Both the position numbers and the translations under genes were made by a program. From Sulfitobacter sp. JL08 (GTDB taxonomy: Bacteria; Pseudomonadota; Alphaproteobacteria; Rhodobacterales; Rhodobacteraceae), in assembly GCF_003352045.1 (NCBI RefSeq), contig NZ_CP025815.1, positions 1 to 64,000 on the forward strand: a DNA stretch of 64,000 bases. Direction: 5' to 3'. The notes beneath the pieces are model-generated. The model made no database searches and was not told where the DNA came from. It was given only the letters and a program-made list of their open reading frames with translations. This document shows positions 12,064-19,395 of this stretch, piece by piece. Position 1 is the stretch's first letter. Each line of letters begins with the position of its first letter.

Positions 12064-12212
12064 TTAAGTGCGCGCCCTGAACGGAACGAAAGGCCGAAAA
12101 TTCAGATCATCCATGGCGTGACACTGGGCGACAGCGGCGCGCGCGACAAGTGCGATATTGAACGAAAGCGCAAGATAAGGATCGCGGTACTGTTGGGCCC
12201 GGCAGCCCGGAC

Positions 12213-12635
12213 CTAGTCTTCGCCCTCGACGCGCCCGCGCAAGGCTTTGACATCGCCGCGCACTTTCTTGGCTTTCAGGCGGCGTTTTTTAGACCCTAAC
12301 GTGGGCTTTGTCGCGATCCGCCGTTTTGGCGCAACCAGCGCGGCGCGCACAAGTTCGGCCAGACGGTCACGCGCGATGTCGCGGTTGCGCGCCTGCGACC
12401 GGGTTTCGTCGCACTGGATGACCACAGCGCCCTCTTTGGTCCAGCGCCTGCCCGCCAGTCGCCGCAACCGCGTTTTGACCGGGCCGGGCAAAGACGGCGA
12501 ACGGGCCGCTTCGAACCGCAATTCAACGGCGGTACTGACCTTGTTCACATTCTGCCCGCCCGGACCGGATGCGCGGCTGAAGCTTTCGCTCAACTCCCAG
12601 TCTTGCAGGGATATATCGTCAGAAATGCGCAACAT
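12213..12635 (-). CDS. arfB: peptidyl-tRNA hydrolase ArfB (ribosome rescue)
   Basis: ArfB (YaeJ) hydrolyses peptidyl-tRNA on ribosomes stalled at the end of non-stop mRNAs. The product is 140 residues with the release-factor GGQ motif in SRASGPGGQNVNKVSTAVEL and the characteristic basic C-terminal tail (KKRRLKAKKVRGDVKALRGR) that threads into the empty mRNA channel. The frame is open to 12869, but the family start MLRISDDISL lies at 12635. It lies downstream of the mini-gene terminator at 12694-12729, so it needs its own promoter in the short gap before it. Confidence 0.93.
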   Translation of the reverse strand: MLRISDDISLQDWELSESFSRASGPGGQNVNKVSTAVELRFEAARSPSLPGPVKTRLRRLAGRRWTKEGAVVIQCDETRSQARNRDIARDRLAELVRAALVAPKRRIATKPTLGSKKRRLKAKKVRGDVKALRGRVEGED

Positions 12636-12693
12636 CGGGCTTTCACGTACAGGAAACTGGCATGGCGCTGACCCTACCGTGCTTGTTCCCCAG

Positions 12694-12729
12694 AAAAAAG
12701 GGCCGCCCCGATGTGTGGAACGGCCCTTT
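12694..12729 (-). terminator. intrinsic terminator of the mini-gene
   Basis: On the minus strand a 9-bp stem AAAGGGCCG/CGGCCCTTT encloses a 15-nt loop and runs into six T residues. It is one of the strongest intrinsic terminators in the window. It ends a transcript coming from the yhhQ direction and isolates it from arfB. Confidence 0.85.
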
Positions 12730-12804
12730 CGAAAGTCTGCGGAGGTGGGGTCGGTTAGATTGTTTTCCGATCCACTCGGGCGGGCAACGCCGCCAAGGAT
12801 TGCC

Positions 12805-12861
12805 TTAGCGGGCGACCTCCCAAGCTGTTCCGACACCTCTCTCCAATACCTTTCTCGACAC
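12805..12861 (-). CDS. 18-codon ORF with a super Shine-Dalgarno (unassigned mini-gene)
   Basis: A GTG at 12861 opens an 18-codon frame ending in TAA at 12805, encoding MSRKVLERGVGTAWEVAR. The core AAGGAGG lies 7 nt before the GTG, the ideal spacing, and the complementarity to the 16S 3' end runs to 15 nt. The gene sits in an otherwise empty 300-nt gap between yhhQ (75 nt upstream) and a strong terminator (75 nt downstream). I do not recognise the peptide. It is basic, has one Trp and one possible helix. It could be a small protein, a leader-type peptide, or a translated small RNA. Translation is strongly suggested by the ribosome-binding site but not proven. Confidence 0.5.
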   Translation of the reverse strand: MSRKVLERGVGTAWEVAR

Positions 12862-12875
12862 TGGATCACCTCCTT
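12861..12875 (-). promoter_or_regulatory. 15-nt perfect complement of the 16S rRNA 3' end
   Basis: The minus strand reads AAGGAGGTGATCCAG, complementary without mismatch to the conserved 16S tail CTGGATCACCTCCTT. Normal Shine-Dalgarno sites in this window match 4-7 nt (the best other one is GGAAGGAGG at 50406-50414). It precedes the mini-gene GTG and overlaps its first base. The flanks do not resemble 16S rRNA, so it is not an rRNA remnant. Confidence 0.8.
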
Positions 12876-12899
12876 CCGAATTGTTTCAACTAAGGTGAT
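12865..12899 (-). repeat. inverted repeat able to sequester the super Shine-Dalgarno
   Basis: ATCACCT (minus strand, 12899 to 12893) is the exact reverse complement of AGGTGAT (12871 to 12865) within the extended Shine-Dalgarno sequence. The 7-bp arms are 21 nt apart, and the loop contains a second small hairpin AGTTG-AAA-CAATT. The upstream arm itself mimics the 16S tail. Pairing would hide the ribosome-binding site in transcripts that start upstream. A regulatory role is inference. Confidence 0.4.
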
Positions 12900-12925
12900 T
12901 CTTGCACGGCTTTTTGCAATCGCAA
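12898..12925 (-). promoter_or_regulatory. possible promoter of the mini-gene
   Basis: On the minus strand TTGCGA and AAGAAT are 16 nt apart. A start near 12891 would give a transcript of about 200 nt ending at the terminator, and would exclude the upstream pairing arm. The match to consensus is modest. Confidence 0.25.
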
Positions 12926-12935
12926 AGCAAAATCT

Positions 12936-13565
12936 TCACTGTGATTCGGTTTGTGTGTTCAATCTGTCGACAATGATACGGAACGGCACCAGCGCCAGCA
13001 GACCAAGCGACAGTTTGACCAGCCAGTCCGCCGCCGCCAGCGACACCCAAAGCGGTGTTGCGCCACCGAACCCCAAGAAGGGCAAAACTTCGTTCGCCCA
13101 GACCACATCGGTGGCTGGATCGATAAAGGCAAACTGCGCCGAAAAGGCGATTGAAAAAAACAGGGCCGTGTCTACCGATGACCCGACCAAAGTCGAGACC
13201 AGCGGTGCCTTCCACCACGTATTGTTGCGCAGCATCGAAAAGATCGAAACATCCAGCAGTTGCGCTGTCAGAAATGCGATACCCGATCCCACGGCAACGC
13301 GAAATGTTACCAGTGGCCCGAATTCGCCGGTAAGCTGGGTGCCGACCAGCGAACAGAATATGCCCACAATGAAACCAACAAAAACAACGCTTCGCGCGGG
13401 CCCGGCGCCATAAACGCGGTTCATGATGTCAGTGACAAGAAATGCCAGAGGATAGGTGAAAGCGCCCCATGTCAGCCATTGGCCGAAAAGATGCTGCACC
13501 AGAATGTTGGACGCCACAACAATGGCGGCCATAGCCAGAATGCCGGGAAGATGTTCGCGCTTCAT
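12936..13565 (-). CDS. yhhQ: queuosine precursor transporter (YhhQ/VUT family)
   Basis: YhhQ imports 7-cyano- or 7-aminomethyl-7-deazaguanine, precursors of the queuosine modification at tRNA position 34. The 209-residue membrane protein has about six helices and the family segments TYPLAFLVTDIMNRVYG near residue 38 and LDVSIFSMLRNNTWWKAP near 104. No preQ1 riboswitch-like element is visible in its short leader. A TTGACA lies only about 20 nt before the ATG. It follows the phytase-like gene on the same strand after 91 nt, and the mini-gene begins 74 nt after its stop. Confidence 0.9.
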   Translation of the reverse strand: MKREHLPGILAMAAIVVASNILVQHLFGQWLTWGAFTYPLAFLVTDIMNRVYGAGPARSVVFVGFIVGIFCSLVGTQLTGEFGPLVTFRVAVGSGIAFLTAQLLDVSIFSMLRNNTWWKAPLVSTLVGSSVDTALFFSIAFSAQFAFIDPATDVVWANEVLPFLGFGGATPLWVSLAAADWLVKLSLGLLALVPFRIIVDRLNTQTESQ

Positions 13566-13656
13566 GTTTTTGTGCCCGTTTTGTCAAGGTTGCGGCGACT
13601 TGGCCCGCCTCATTGCGGACCTTGGCTGACTAATGCGTCACGCGGGCGGGCGCAAG

Positions 13657-14559
13657 CTATTCCTGAAGCATGTAATCAACCACTTCGGTACGCTGGAAAA
13701 CCCGGAAATTATCATCGGATATCATCGTTATGCGAATACGATCCTGATCATCCTGCCACAGCGCGATACCTTCCAGATTGTCGTGTTTTCCCGGTAGCGA
13801 AGTGAACACGACAGCATCATTTTCAAAACCTGTCCGGGTCACGTCAAACTGCCTTATACGGCTGCGAAATCCGAACGGGCTGACCGCGCGCTCCAGCACA
13901 TAAAGCTTGCCATCAGGTCCGAAATCCGCGCCCACGGGCCGAAAAGACCCTCGCAGAGTATACAAGAACGGTTGCTGCCACTTTTCACCATGCCGCCATC
14001 GGAAAACAGGTGCGGTTTTGCGACCACCTTCGGGTATAGCGAACACCGTGCCCGTGTCATCAACGGCCAAAGCTTCGAATCCAATATTGGTGGCAAAGGC
14101 CCGCCAAGCTTTCGAATACGAGGCCCAGTGCGCCTTGTCCAAAGGTGAATCATACAACCAGATCCGCTGCACAAATTCGAAGGACACGACGATACGACCG
14201 TTGGGAAGCAACGCCAGCCCTTCGGAATCATTCAGGTTGCCGGTTACATCCCCGCCCGCATCATTCTTCAGCGGGTTGGTGGAAGTTACAGAAATGTCGC
14301 GAATTCTGCCGTCTGAACGGGTGATTTGCCCTGTCACAATTCGCCCGCGATCCGTCACCGCGTGAAAGGATTTTCCATCATGCGACAGTTCAAACCCTGA
14401 AAAGCCGCCAAACCACGGATCGGGCAGGGACCAGATATAGCGATTCAGCAGATGCGCTTTCGCCGGCCCGGGCGTGACAAACGAATGCGCCGACCAAACC
14501 GCAATGGCGGACACCAGACAAAACGCAGCGATCAGTGCTGCTTTAGAACTGTGGCGCAT
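13657..14559 (-). CDS. phytase-like esterase-domain protein, exported
   Basis: This 300-residue protein belongs to the esterase-like activity of phytase family, a beta-propeller group. Visible blocks are FGGFSGFELSHDGKSFHAVTDRG, DSEGLALLPNGRIVVSFE (both near the N-terminal half) and HDNLEGIALWQDD near the end. The repeated GFELS/SEGLAL/LEGIAL units fit propeller blades. An N-terminal hydrophobic segment (residues 8-27) suggests export or membrane anchoring. Its start overlaps the end of mepA by 28 nt in another frame, so the two are translationally linked. The natural substrate is unknown. Confidence 0.8.
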   Translation of the reverse strand: MRHSSKAALIAAFCLVSAIAVWSAHSFVTPGPAKAHLLNRYIWSLPDPWFGGFSGFELSHDGKSFHAVTDRGRIVTGQITRSDGRIRDISVTSTNPLKNDAGGDVTGNLNDSEGLALLPNGRIVVSFEFVQRIWLYDSPLDKAHWASYSKAWRAFATNIGFEALAVDDTGTVFAIPEGGRKTAPVFRWRHGEKWQQPFLYTLRGSFRPVGADFGPDGKLYVLERAVSPFGFRSRIRQFDVTRTGFENDAVVFTSLPGKHDNLEGIALWQDDQDRIRITMISDDNFRVFQRTEVVDYMLQE

Positions 14560-15401
14560 TGCTGAGGTAAATCCGCCAGCACATATTCACGTCTTGGCTT
14601 GGGTTTCTTCGCGTTCGGATCAGGGGGCGGCGGGTTCAGAATGTCATTCACCCATTTCTGCGCATCGCCGCATCCGTTGCCTGCCGGCGGCGGATCCTGA
14701 TCAACACAGCCTCTTGCTCCTTTGGGGCAGGCCAGCCGCACGTGAAAATGATAGTGATGGCCATACCAGGGGCGCACTTTGCGCAGCCAGGACTTGTTGC
14801 CCTTTTCATCGTTGCACATCTGCACTTTTGCGCCCGGAAACACGAAAATCCGGGCAACGCGTTTGTCCTTGGCGGCCGCCTTGATGATTTCGTGATGTGC
14901 CCGCGTCCAGCTGCTGTTCACATATGCACCATTTGCACGACGCAGCGACAAGGACGAGATGTTTTCCCGTTGATTAGGTGACAGGTTCAGCCGATCCGGC
15001 GGCAACATCCAGATATCAACGTCCAGACCGATCTGGTGGCTTCTGTGACCGCTCAGCATCGGGCCGCCCCTTGGCTGGCTGATGTCTCCGATATACAGCC
15101 CCTTCCAGCCGGGCTGCTGCGCTGCCTTGCGGCTCAGGTCTTGGACGAAATCAACAACATCTGGATGTCCCCAGTTGCGGTTGCGCGACAGCCGCATGGC
15201 CTGCCATGTCGGCCCGGTTTCAGGCAATTGTACCGCGCCCGCGACACATCCCTTGGCATAGCTGCCAAACGGTGCCGGCCTGTGTTCGGATGCGTCTTTC
15301 ATTGCGCCGAACTGTTGTTTCGCCAGTTGCTGCGCGCCTGTGGCCGCGGGCCAGACGCCCAGCGCCGCCATCAGACAAAGTGATGTCAGGATTCGAACCA
15401 T
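14532..15401 (-). CDS. mepA: penicillin-insensitive murein endopeptidase
   Basis: MepA is a periplasmic LAS-family metallopeptidase that cuts D-alanyl-diaminopimelate cross-links in peptidoglycan. The 289-residue product begins with a signal peptide ending near ATGAQQ. The metal ligands are recognisable in SGHRSHQIGLDVDIW (about 117-131) and in the C-terminal WYGHHYHFHVRLACP. The proline-rich tail PPPPDPNAKKPKP is a typical extension in this group. It overlaps the upstream UMF1 carrier by 16 nt and the downstream phytase-like gene by 28 nt, so all three form one operon. Confidence 0.94.
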   Translation of the reverse strand: MVRILTSLCLMAALGVWPAATGAQQLAKQQFGAMKDASEHRPAPFGSYAKGCVAGAVQLPETGPTWQAMRLSRNRNWGHPDVVDFVQDLSRKAAQQPGWKGLYIGDISQPRGGPMLSGHRSHQIGLDVDIWMLPPDRLNLSPNQRENISSLSLRRANGAYVNSSWTRAHHEIIKAAAKDKRVARIFVFPGAKVQMCNDEKGNKSWLRKVRPWYGHHYHFHVRLACPKGARGCVDQDPPPAGNGCGDAQKWVNDILNPPPPDPNAKKPKPRREYVLADLPQQCATVLKQH

Positions 15402-16795
15402 TCTGCCTTGTCTCCCTTCGGATGAACCCAGCGTAACAGGATCAGGCCGATTACGAAAAGTACAATTACCGGCGAAATGCCCAAACGTGCGCTGCCTGTC
15501 GCATATGTGACCATTCCGATCAGGGCGGGGGCCAGAAACGACGTGGCTTTCCCTGAAAGGGCAAACAACCCAAACGCTTCTGTCGGTCGCGCGGGGTTGG
15601 CATGGCGCACCATCATGGATCGTGACGCGGAATAAAGCGCACCGCCCGCACCGCCGATGGCAGCGCCGCAGATATAAAACACGATGTCAGGCAGGGCGGA
15701 TCCGACAGGCAGGGGAACCCCGAAAATCTGTTCACGCGACATGCTGACGATAACAGTACAAACGGCAATCAAAACACAGATCATAAAGGCAATGACCGGC
15801 TTTGGGCCAAAGGCACGGTCGGCACGCCCACCGATAAACGTAACGATCGCAGCCGTGACAGCGCCGACGATACCGAACACCCCGATCTGGATGATCGACC
15901 AGTTCAGAACCAGCGTCGCATAGACGCCGCCAAAGCCGTAAAGCGCGTTCAGCGCATCACGGTAAAACATCGATGACGCCAGAAACGCTGCAAGACTTCT
16001 GCGCCTGACAACGGATTTCAACGTGGTCCCCAGATCGCGAAACGCAGCAGATATCGAAGCAGAGGCCGCTTTGTTGCCCGGCGCCTCGCGCACCCACATG
16101 AAAAACGGGATCATGAACACAAGATACCAAAGCGACGTAAACGGCCCGACAAATCGCGTGCCTTGGCGCTCCGCGGCGTCCAGCCCGAACATCGGGTCCA
16201 ACCCGATCAGTGTCTTGCCGGTTTCGTTTTCGGCAAAAAACAGCAGCATTGCGAACAACGAAACAACCCCGCCCCAATATCCAAAGGCAGCCCCGGACCC
16301 CGATATCCGACCCACCTCCTTATCGTCCCCCAGCGACGGCAGGATCGCGTTTACAAAGATCAGGGCGTATTCCGCGCCGATCATCGCAATGCCGAAACTG
16401 ATCAGCGCGCCCCACAAGAACAATCCGTCCGGCATCAGAAACCAGATGCCGCAGGTGCCCCCGACATACAGAACGGAAAACGCAATGATCCACGGCATAC
16501 GCCGCCCCGAACTGTCTGCAAATGCCCCCAGAATCGGTGCAGTAAATGCGATGGCAAGCCCGATCAGGGTTTGGCCAAGAGACCAAAGCGATTGCGCGTT
16601 TGCGTCTGCTTGTACCTCGGGCAACCCGGTTTCCAGAAAATACTGCGCCGCCACGGCCGCGAAATAGGGGCCAAAGATAAAGGTCAGCAGCAATGTGTAA
16701 AATGGCTGCGTTGCCCAATCAAAGGCCATCCAGCCCCAAACCCGCTTTTGCAGCGATACCTGCACCGTGCCCTGCCTCTTGTTGATTGGGCGCAT
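15386..16795 (-). CDS. UMF1-family MFS transporter
   Basis: This 469-residue membrane protein has about twelve helices and the UMF1 N-terminal signature RVWGWMAFDWATQPFYTLLL, followed by TFIFGPYFA. MFS loops are seen as GAFADSSGRRMPW and GGRADRAFGPKP. UMF1 carriers resemble yeast autophagy protein Atg22, and their bacterial substrates are poorly known. The same frame is open for another 1.6 kb upstream, antisense to recQ, which I take as chance. The start may be ATG 16795 or the GTG at 16765, which has GAGGCAGGG before it. Confidence 0.88.
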   Translation of the reverse strand: MRPINKRQGTVQVSLQKRVWGWMAFDWATQPFYTLLLTFIFGPYFAAVAAQYFLETGLPEVQADANAQSLWSLGQTLIGLAIAFTAPILGAFADSSGRRMPWIIAFSVLYVGGTCGIWFLMPDGLFLWGALISFGIAMIGAEYALIFVNAILPSLGDDKEVGRISGSGAAFGYWGGVVSLFAMLLFFAENETGKTLIGLDPMFGLDAAERQGTRFVGPFTSLWYLVFMIPFFMWVREAPGNKAASASISAAFRDLGTTLKSVVRRRSLAAFLASSMFYRDALNALYGFGGVYATLVLNWSIIQIGVFGIVGAVTAAIVTFIGGRADRAFGPKPVIAFMICVLIAVCTVIVSMSREQIFGVPLPVGSALPDIVFYICGAAIGGAGGALYSASRSMMVRHANPARPTEAFGLFALSGKATSFLAPALIGMVTYATGSARLGISPVIVLFVIGLILLRWVHPKGDKAEWFES

Positions 16796-16915
16796 TAAGA
16801 GCAGGTGGCGCCGCACAACGCAAGAAAGGCTTTGCCATGCCTGCTGTGTGCATCTGATGCTCTTGCTCTTTGCTGTCCGGGGCCTTACCTCGGTGGCAGA
16901 AAAAAGGATGCCCTG

Positions 16916-17203
16916 ATGTTGTCTCTGTTTCAAATTCTGATGCTGATCCTTGATGTGGCGTGGTTTTTCATCATTGCCCACGTCATCATGAGCTGGCTGA
17001 TCAATTTTCAGGTCATCAACATGCACCAGCCGCTGGTTGCCCAGATTTGGCATATGTTGAACCGCATTCTGGAACCGCTGTACCAGCCGATCCGTCGCAT
17101 TCTGCCGAACATGCAGGGCATTGATCTGGCCCCGCTGGTTGCCCTGATCGCTGTTTATGCGCTGCGCATCATCCTGGCGAACAACATTTCGGCATTTTAC
17201 TAA
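16916..17203 (+). CDS. YggT family membrane protein
   Basis: This 95-residue YggT-domain protein has two hydrophobic segments, one at the N terminus (LILDVAWFFIIAHVIMSWLI) and one at the C terminus (LVALIAVYALRIILA), linked by a loop with the family motif LEPLYQPIRRILP. Family members are linked to osmotic tolerance, division-site or membrane functions in other bacteria. AAAGGA lies before the ATG at 16916. The frame is open further upstream, but the family start fits here. It is divergent from the UMF1 carrier and precedes recQ by 117 nt. Confidence 0.9.
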   Translation: MLSLFQILMLILDVAWFFIIAHVIMSWLINFQVINMHQPLVAQIWHMLNRILEPLYQPIRRILPNMQGIDLAPLVALIAVYALRIILANNISAFY

Positions 17204-17320
17204 CCGAACCTTAAAACAAAGCGTCAAATCCTTAAGGTCAGGTGCCGCTTGGCCCTTGTTCCCCGATTCCGTGTGTGGGACAATTGCTGCGCAAGAGCAG
17301 AAAAACAAAAAGGGTCGACA

Positions 17321-19366
17321 ATGACAGGCGCTGCCACGCTGTTGCAGGATGTATTCGGCTTTGATGCCTTTCGACCCGGCCAGCAGGACATTGTTCAAGC
17401 GGTTACAAACGGCGAAAACGTGCTGGCCATTATGCCAACGGGCGGGGGCAAATCCCTGTGTTTCCAGCTTCCTGCCCTGATGCGAGACGGGGTTACTGTT
17501 GTAATCTCGCCTTTGATCGCCCTGATGCGGGATCAGGTCCGTGCCTTGCAAGAGGCGGGCGTTGCCGCTGGGGCTCTGACCTCCGGCAATACCGAAGAAG
17601 AAACCGAAGCGGTTTGGGACGCGTTGGAACAGGGCAGTCTGAAACTGTTGTACATGGCGCCCGAGCGGCTGGCGGCGGGCAGTGCGATGGGCATGCTGCG
17701 CCGTATCAACGTGACGATGATCGCAGTGGACGAGGCGCATTGCGTCAGCCAGTGGGGTCATGATTTCCGCCCCGATTACCTGCGTATCGGCGAACTGCGG
17801 CGCGCGCTGAATGTGCCGCTGGCGGCCTTTACGGCAACCGCAGATGCCGAAACCCGTCAGGAAATCGTTGAAAAGCTTTTTGACGGTGTCGCGCCGCGCG
17901 CCTTTTTGCACGGTTTTGACCGCCCGAATATTCATTTGGCATTCGCCCCCAAGAACAGCCCCCGCCGCCAGATCCTGGAGTTTGCCGCCGCCCGCAAGGG
18001 ACAATCCGGCATCGTCTATTGCGGCACCCGCGCCAAGACCGAAGGTCTGGCCGGTGCCCTGCGCGAGGCGGGGCATGCCGCCTGTCACTATCATGGCGGT
18101 ATGGAGGCCGAAGACCGCCGTATCGTTGAACGCAGGTTCCAGCAGGAAGACGGGTTGATCGTTGTGGCCACTGTGGCGTTTGGCATGGGCATTGATAAAC
18201 CCGATATCCGGTGGGTCGCGCATGCTGATCTGCCAAAATCCATTGAAGGCTATTATCAGGAAATCGGTCGCGCGGGGCGTGATGGGGCACCCGCGCAAAC
18301 GCTGACCCTGTTCGGGTCGGATGATATCCGGCTGCGCCGATCCCAGATTGACGAAGGTCTGGCCCCGCCGGAACGGCGCATGGCCGATCATGCGAGATTA
18401 AACGCGCTGCTTGGGCTGGCCGAAGCGTTGAACTGCCGGCGCAAGACATTGCTGGGTTATTTCGGCGAAGACGCCGCCGCTTGCGGGCATTGCGATCTGT
18501 GCGATACGCCGGCTGAAGTGTTTGATGGCACAACAGCCGTGCGCAAGGCGCTGTCTGCCATATTGCGCACCGATGAAAGGTTTGGCGCAGGACACCTGAT
18601 CGACATCCTGACAGGCACCAGAACGGACAAGATCGCAGCGCGCGGGCATGATGATCTGCCGACATTCGGGGTTGGCGGCGAATATGACAAAAACGGCTGG
18701 CAGGCGGTGTTCCGGCAGATGATGGGCCACGATCTTGTACGGCCCGATCCCGAACGGCACGGCGCCCTGCGCATGACCGACAAGGCGCTGCCGGTCTTGC
18801 GGGATCAAGCCACGATCGAACTGCGCCGCGATACGATCCGTGCTGCCGCGGGCAGCCGCCGCCCGGCAATCAAAACCCTGGTATTCGAAGAAGATGCACC
18901 GCTTCTGTCCGCGCTCAAGGCACGCCGCCGCGCCTTTGCCGAAGCGGCAAAACTGCCCGCGTATATCGTGTTCAATGACAGAACCCTTATTGAAATGGCA
19001 GAAACCCGCCCCGCCACACTGGACGACATGGCAAGGATCAGCGGCGTTGGCGCCAAAAAGCTGGAACGCTACGGTGCCGCCTTTCTGGAAGTGATCACAG
19101 GGGCCCGCGAAGACGTTCACCCGACGCGCCGCAAACTGGCCGGTCGCCCTGCCGGAGAGCTTTATGACCGGTTGCTTGAAGTGCAGGCCAAACTGTCACG
19201 CGGGTCTGGCGGCATCGAAAAACCGATCAGTTGTTCCGCATCCCTCTTGGCAAAAATTGCTGCCACACGCCCGCAAAACGCCGGCGCGCTGGAGCGGTTG
19301 CTGGGCGAACGCCGCGCCGAACGTTTTGGCGATGCCTTTCTGGACGTCCTGCGCGAGGCGGGCTAG
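17321..19366 (+). CDS. recQ: ATP-dependent DNA helicase RecQ
   Basis: RecQ is a 3'-5' helicase of recombination and replication repair. The 681-residue product has helicase motif 0 FRPGQQDIV, Walker A MPTGGGKSLCFQLP near residue 40, the DEAH box DEAHCVSQWGHDFRPDY near 137, motif VI EIGRAGRDG, the RQC zinc-binding cysteines CGHCDLC, and a C-terminal HRDC domain (TLDDMARISGVGAKKLERYG). The start at 17321 has AAAGGG upstream and matches the family; the frame itself is open to 17249. yaaA follows after 29 nt. Confidence 0.97.
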   Translation: MTGAATLLQDVFGFDAFRPGQQDIVQAVTNGENVLAIMPTGGGKSLCFQLPALMRDGVTVVISPLIALMRDQVRALQEAGVAAGALTSGNTEEETEAVWDALEQGSLKLLYMAPERLAAGSAMGMLRRINVTMIAVDEAHCVSQWGHDFRPDYLRIGELRRALNVPLAAFTATADAETRQEIVEKLFDGVAPRAFLHGFDRPNIHLAFAPKNSPRRQILEFAAARKGQSGIVYCGTRAKTEGLAGALREAGHAACHYHGGMEAEDRRIVERRFQQEDGLIVVATVAFGMGIDKPDIRWVAHADLPKSIEGYYQEIGRAGRDGAPAQTLTLFGSDDIRLRRSQIDEGLAPPERRMADHARLNALLGLAEALNCRRKTLLGYFGEDAAACGHCDLCDTPAEVFDGTTAVRKALSAILRTDERFGAGHLIDILTGTRTDKIAARGHDDLPTFGVGGEYDKNGWQAVFRQMMGHDLVRPDPERHGALRMTDKALPVLRDQATIELRRDTIRAAAGSRRPAIKTLVFEEDAPLLSALKARRRAFAEAAKLPAYIVFNDRTLIEMAETRPATLDDMARISGVGAKKLERYGAAFLEVITGAREDVHPTRRKLAGRPAGELYDRLLEVQAKLSRGSGGIEKPISCSASLLAKIAATRPQNAGALERLLGERRAERFGDAFLDVLREAG

Positions 19367-19395
19367 GTCTGCCGTAATGAACAAGAGGATCAGCT

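Noticed and set aside
12064-12212. Open minus-strand frame between arfB and the EamA gene
   Set aside because: No start codon with a ribosome-binding site, T-rich third positions unlike neighbours, and no recognisable product. I see nothing else in this gap.
12861-12880. Possible fragment of a 16S rRNA gene
   Set aside because: Only the 15 bases equal to the 16S tail match. The preceding bases do not resemble the conserved 16S helix 45 region, and the following bases do not resemble a spacer with tRNA genes.
13566-13656. preQ1 riboswitch in the yhhQ leader
   Set aside because: The leader shows no preQ1-I, II or III core that I can recognise, although the gene belongs to the queuosine pathway.
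16796-18391. N-terminal 530 residues of a 1001-residue open frame on the minus strand
   Set aside because: It is antisense to yggT and recQ, which are well-supported genes, and the UMF1 family start lies at 16795.
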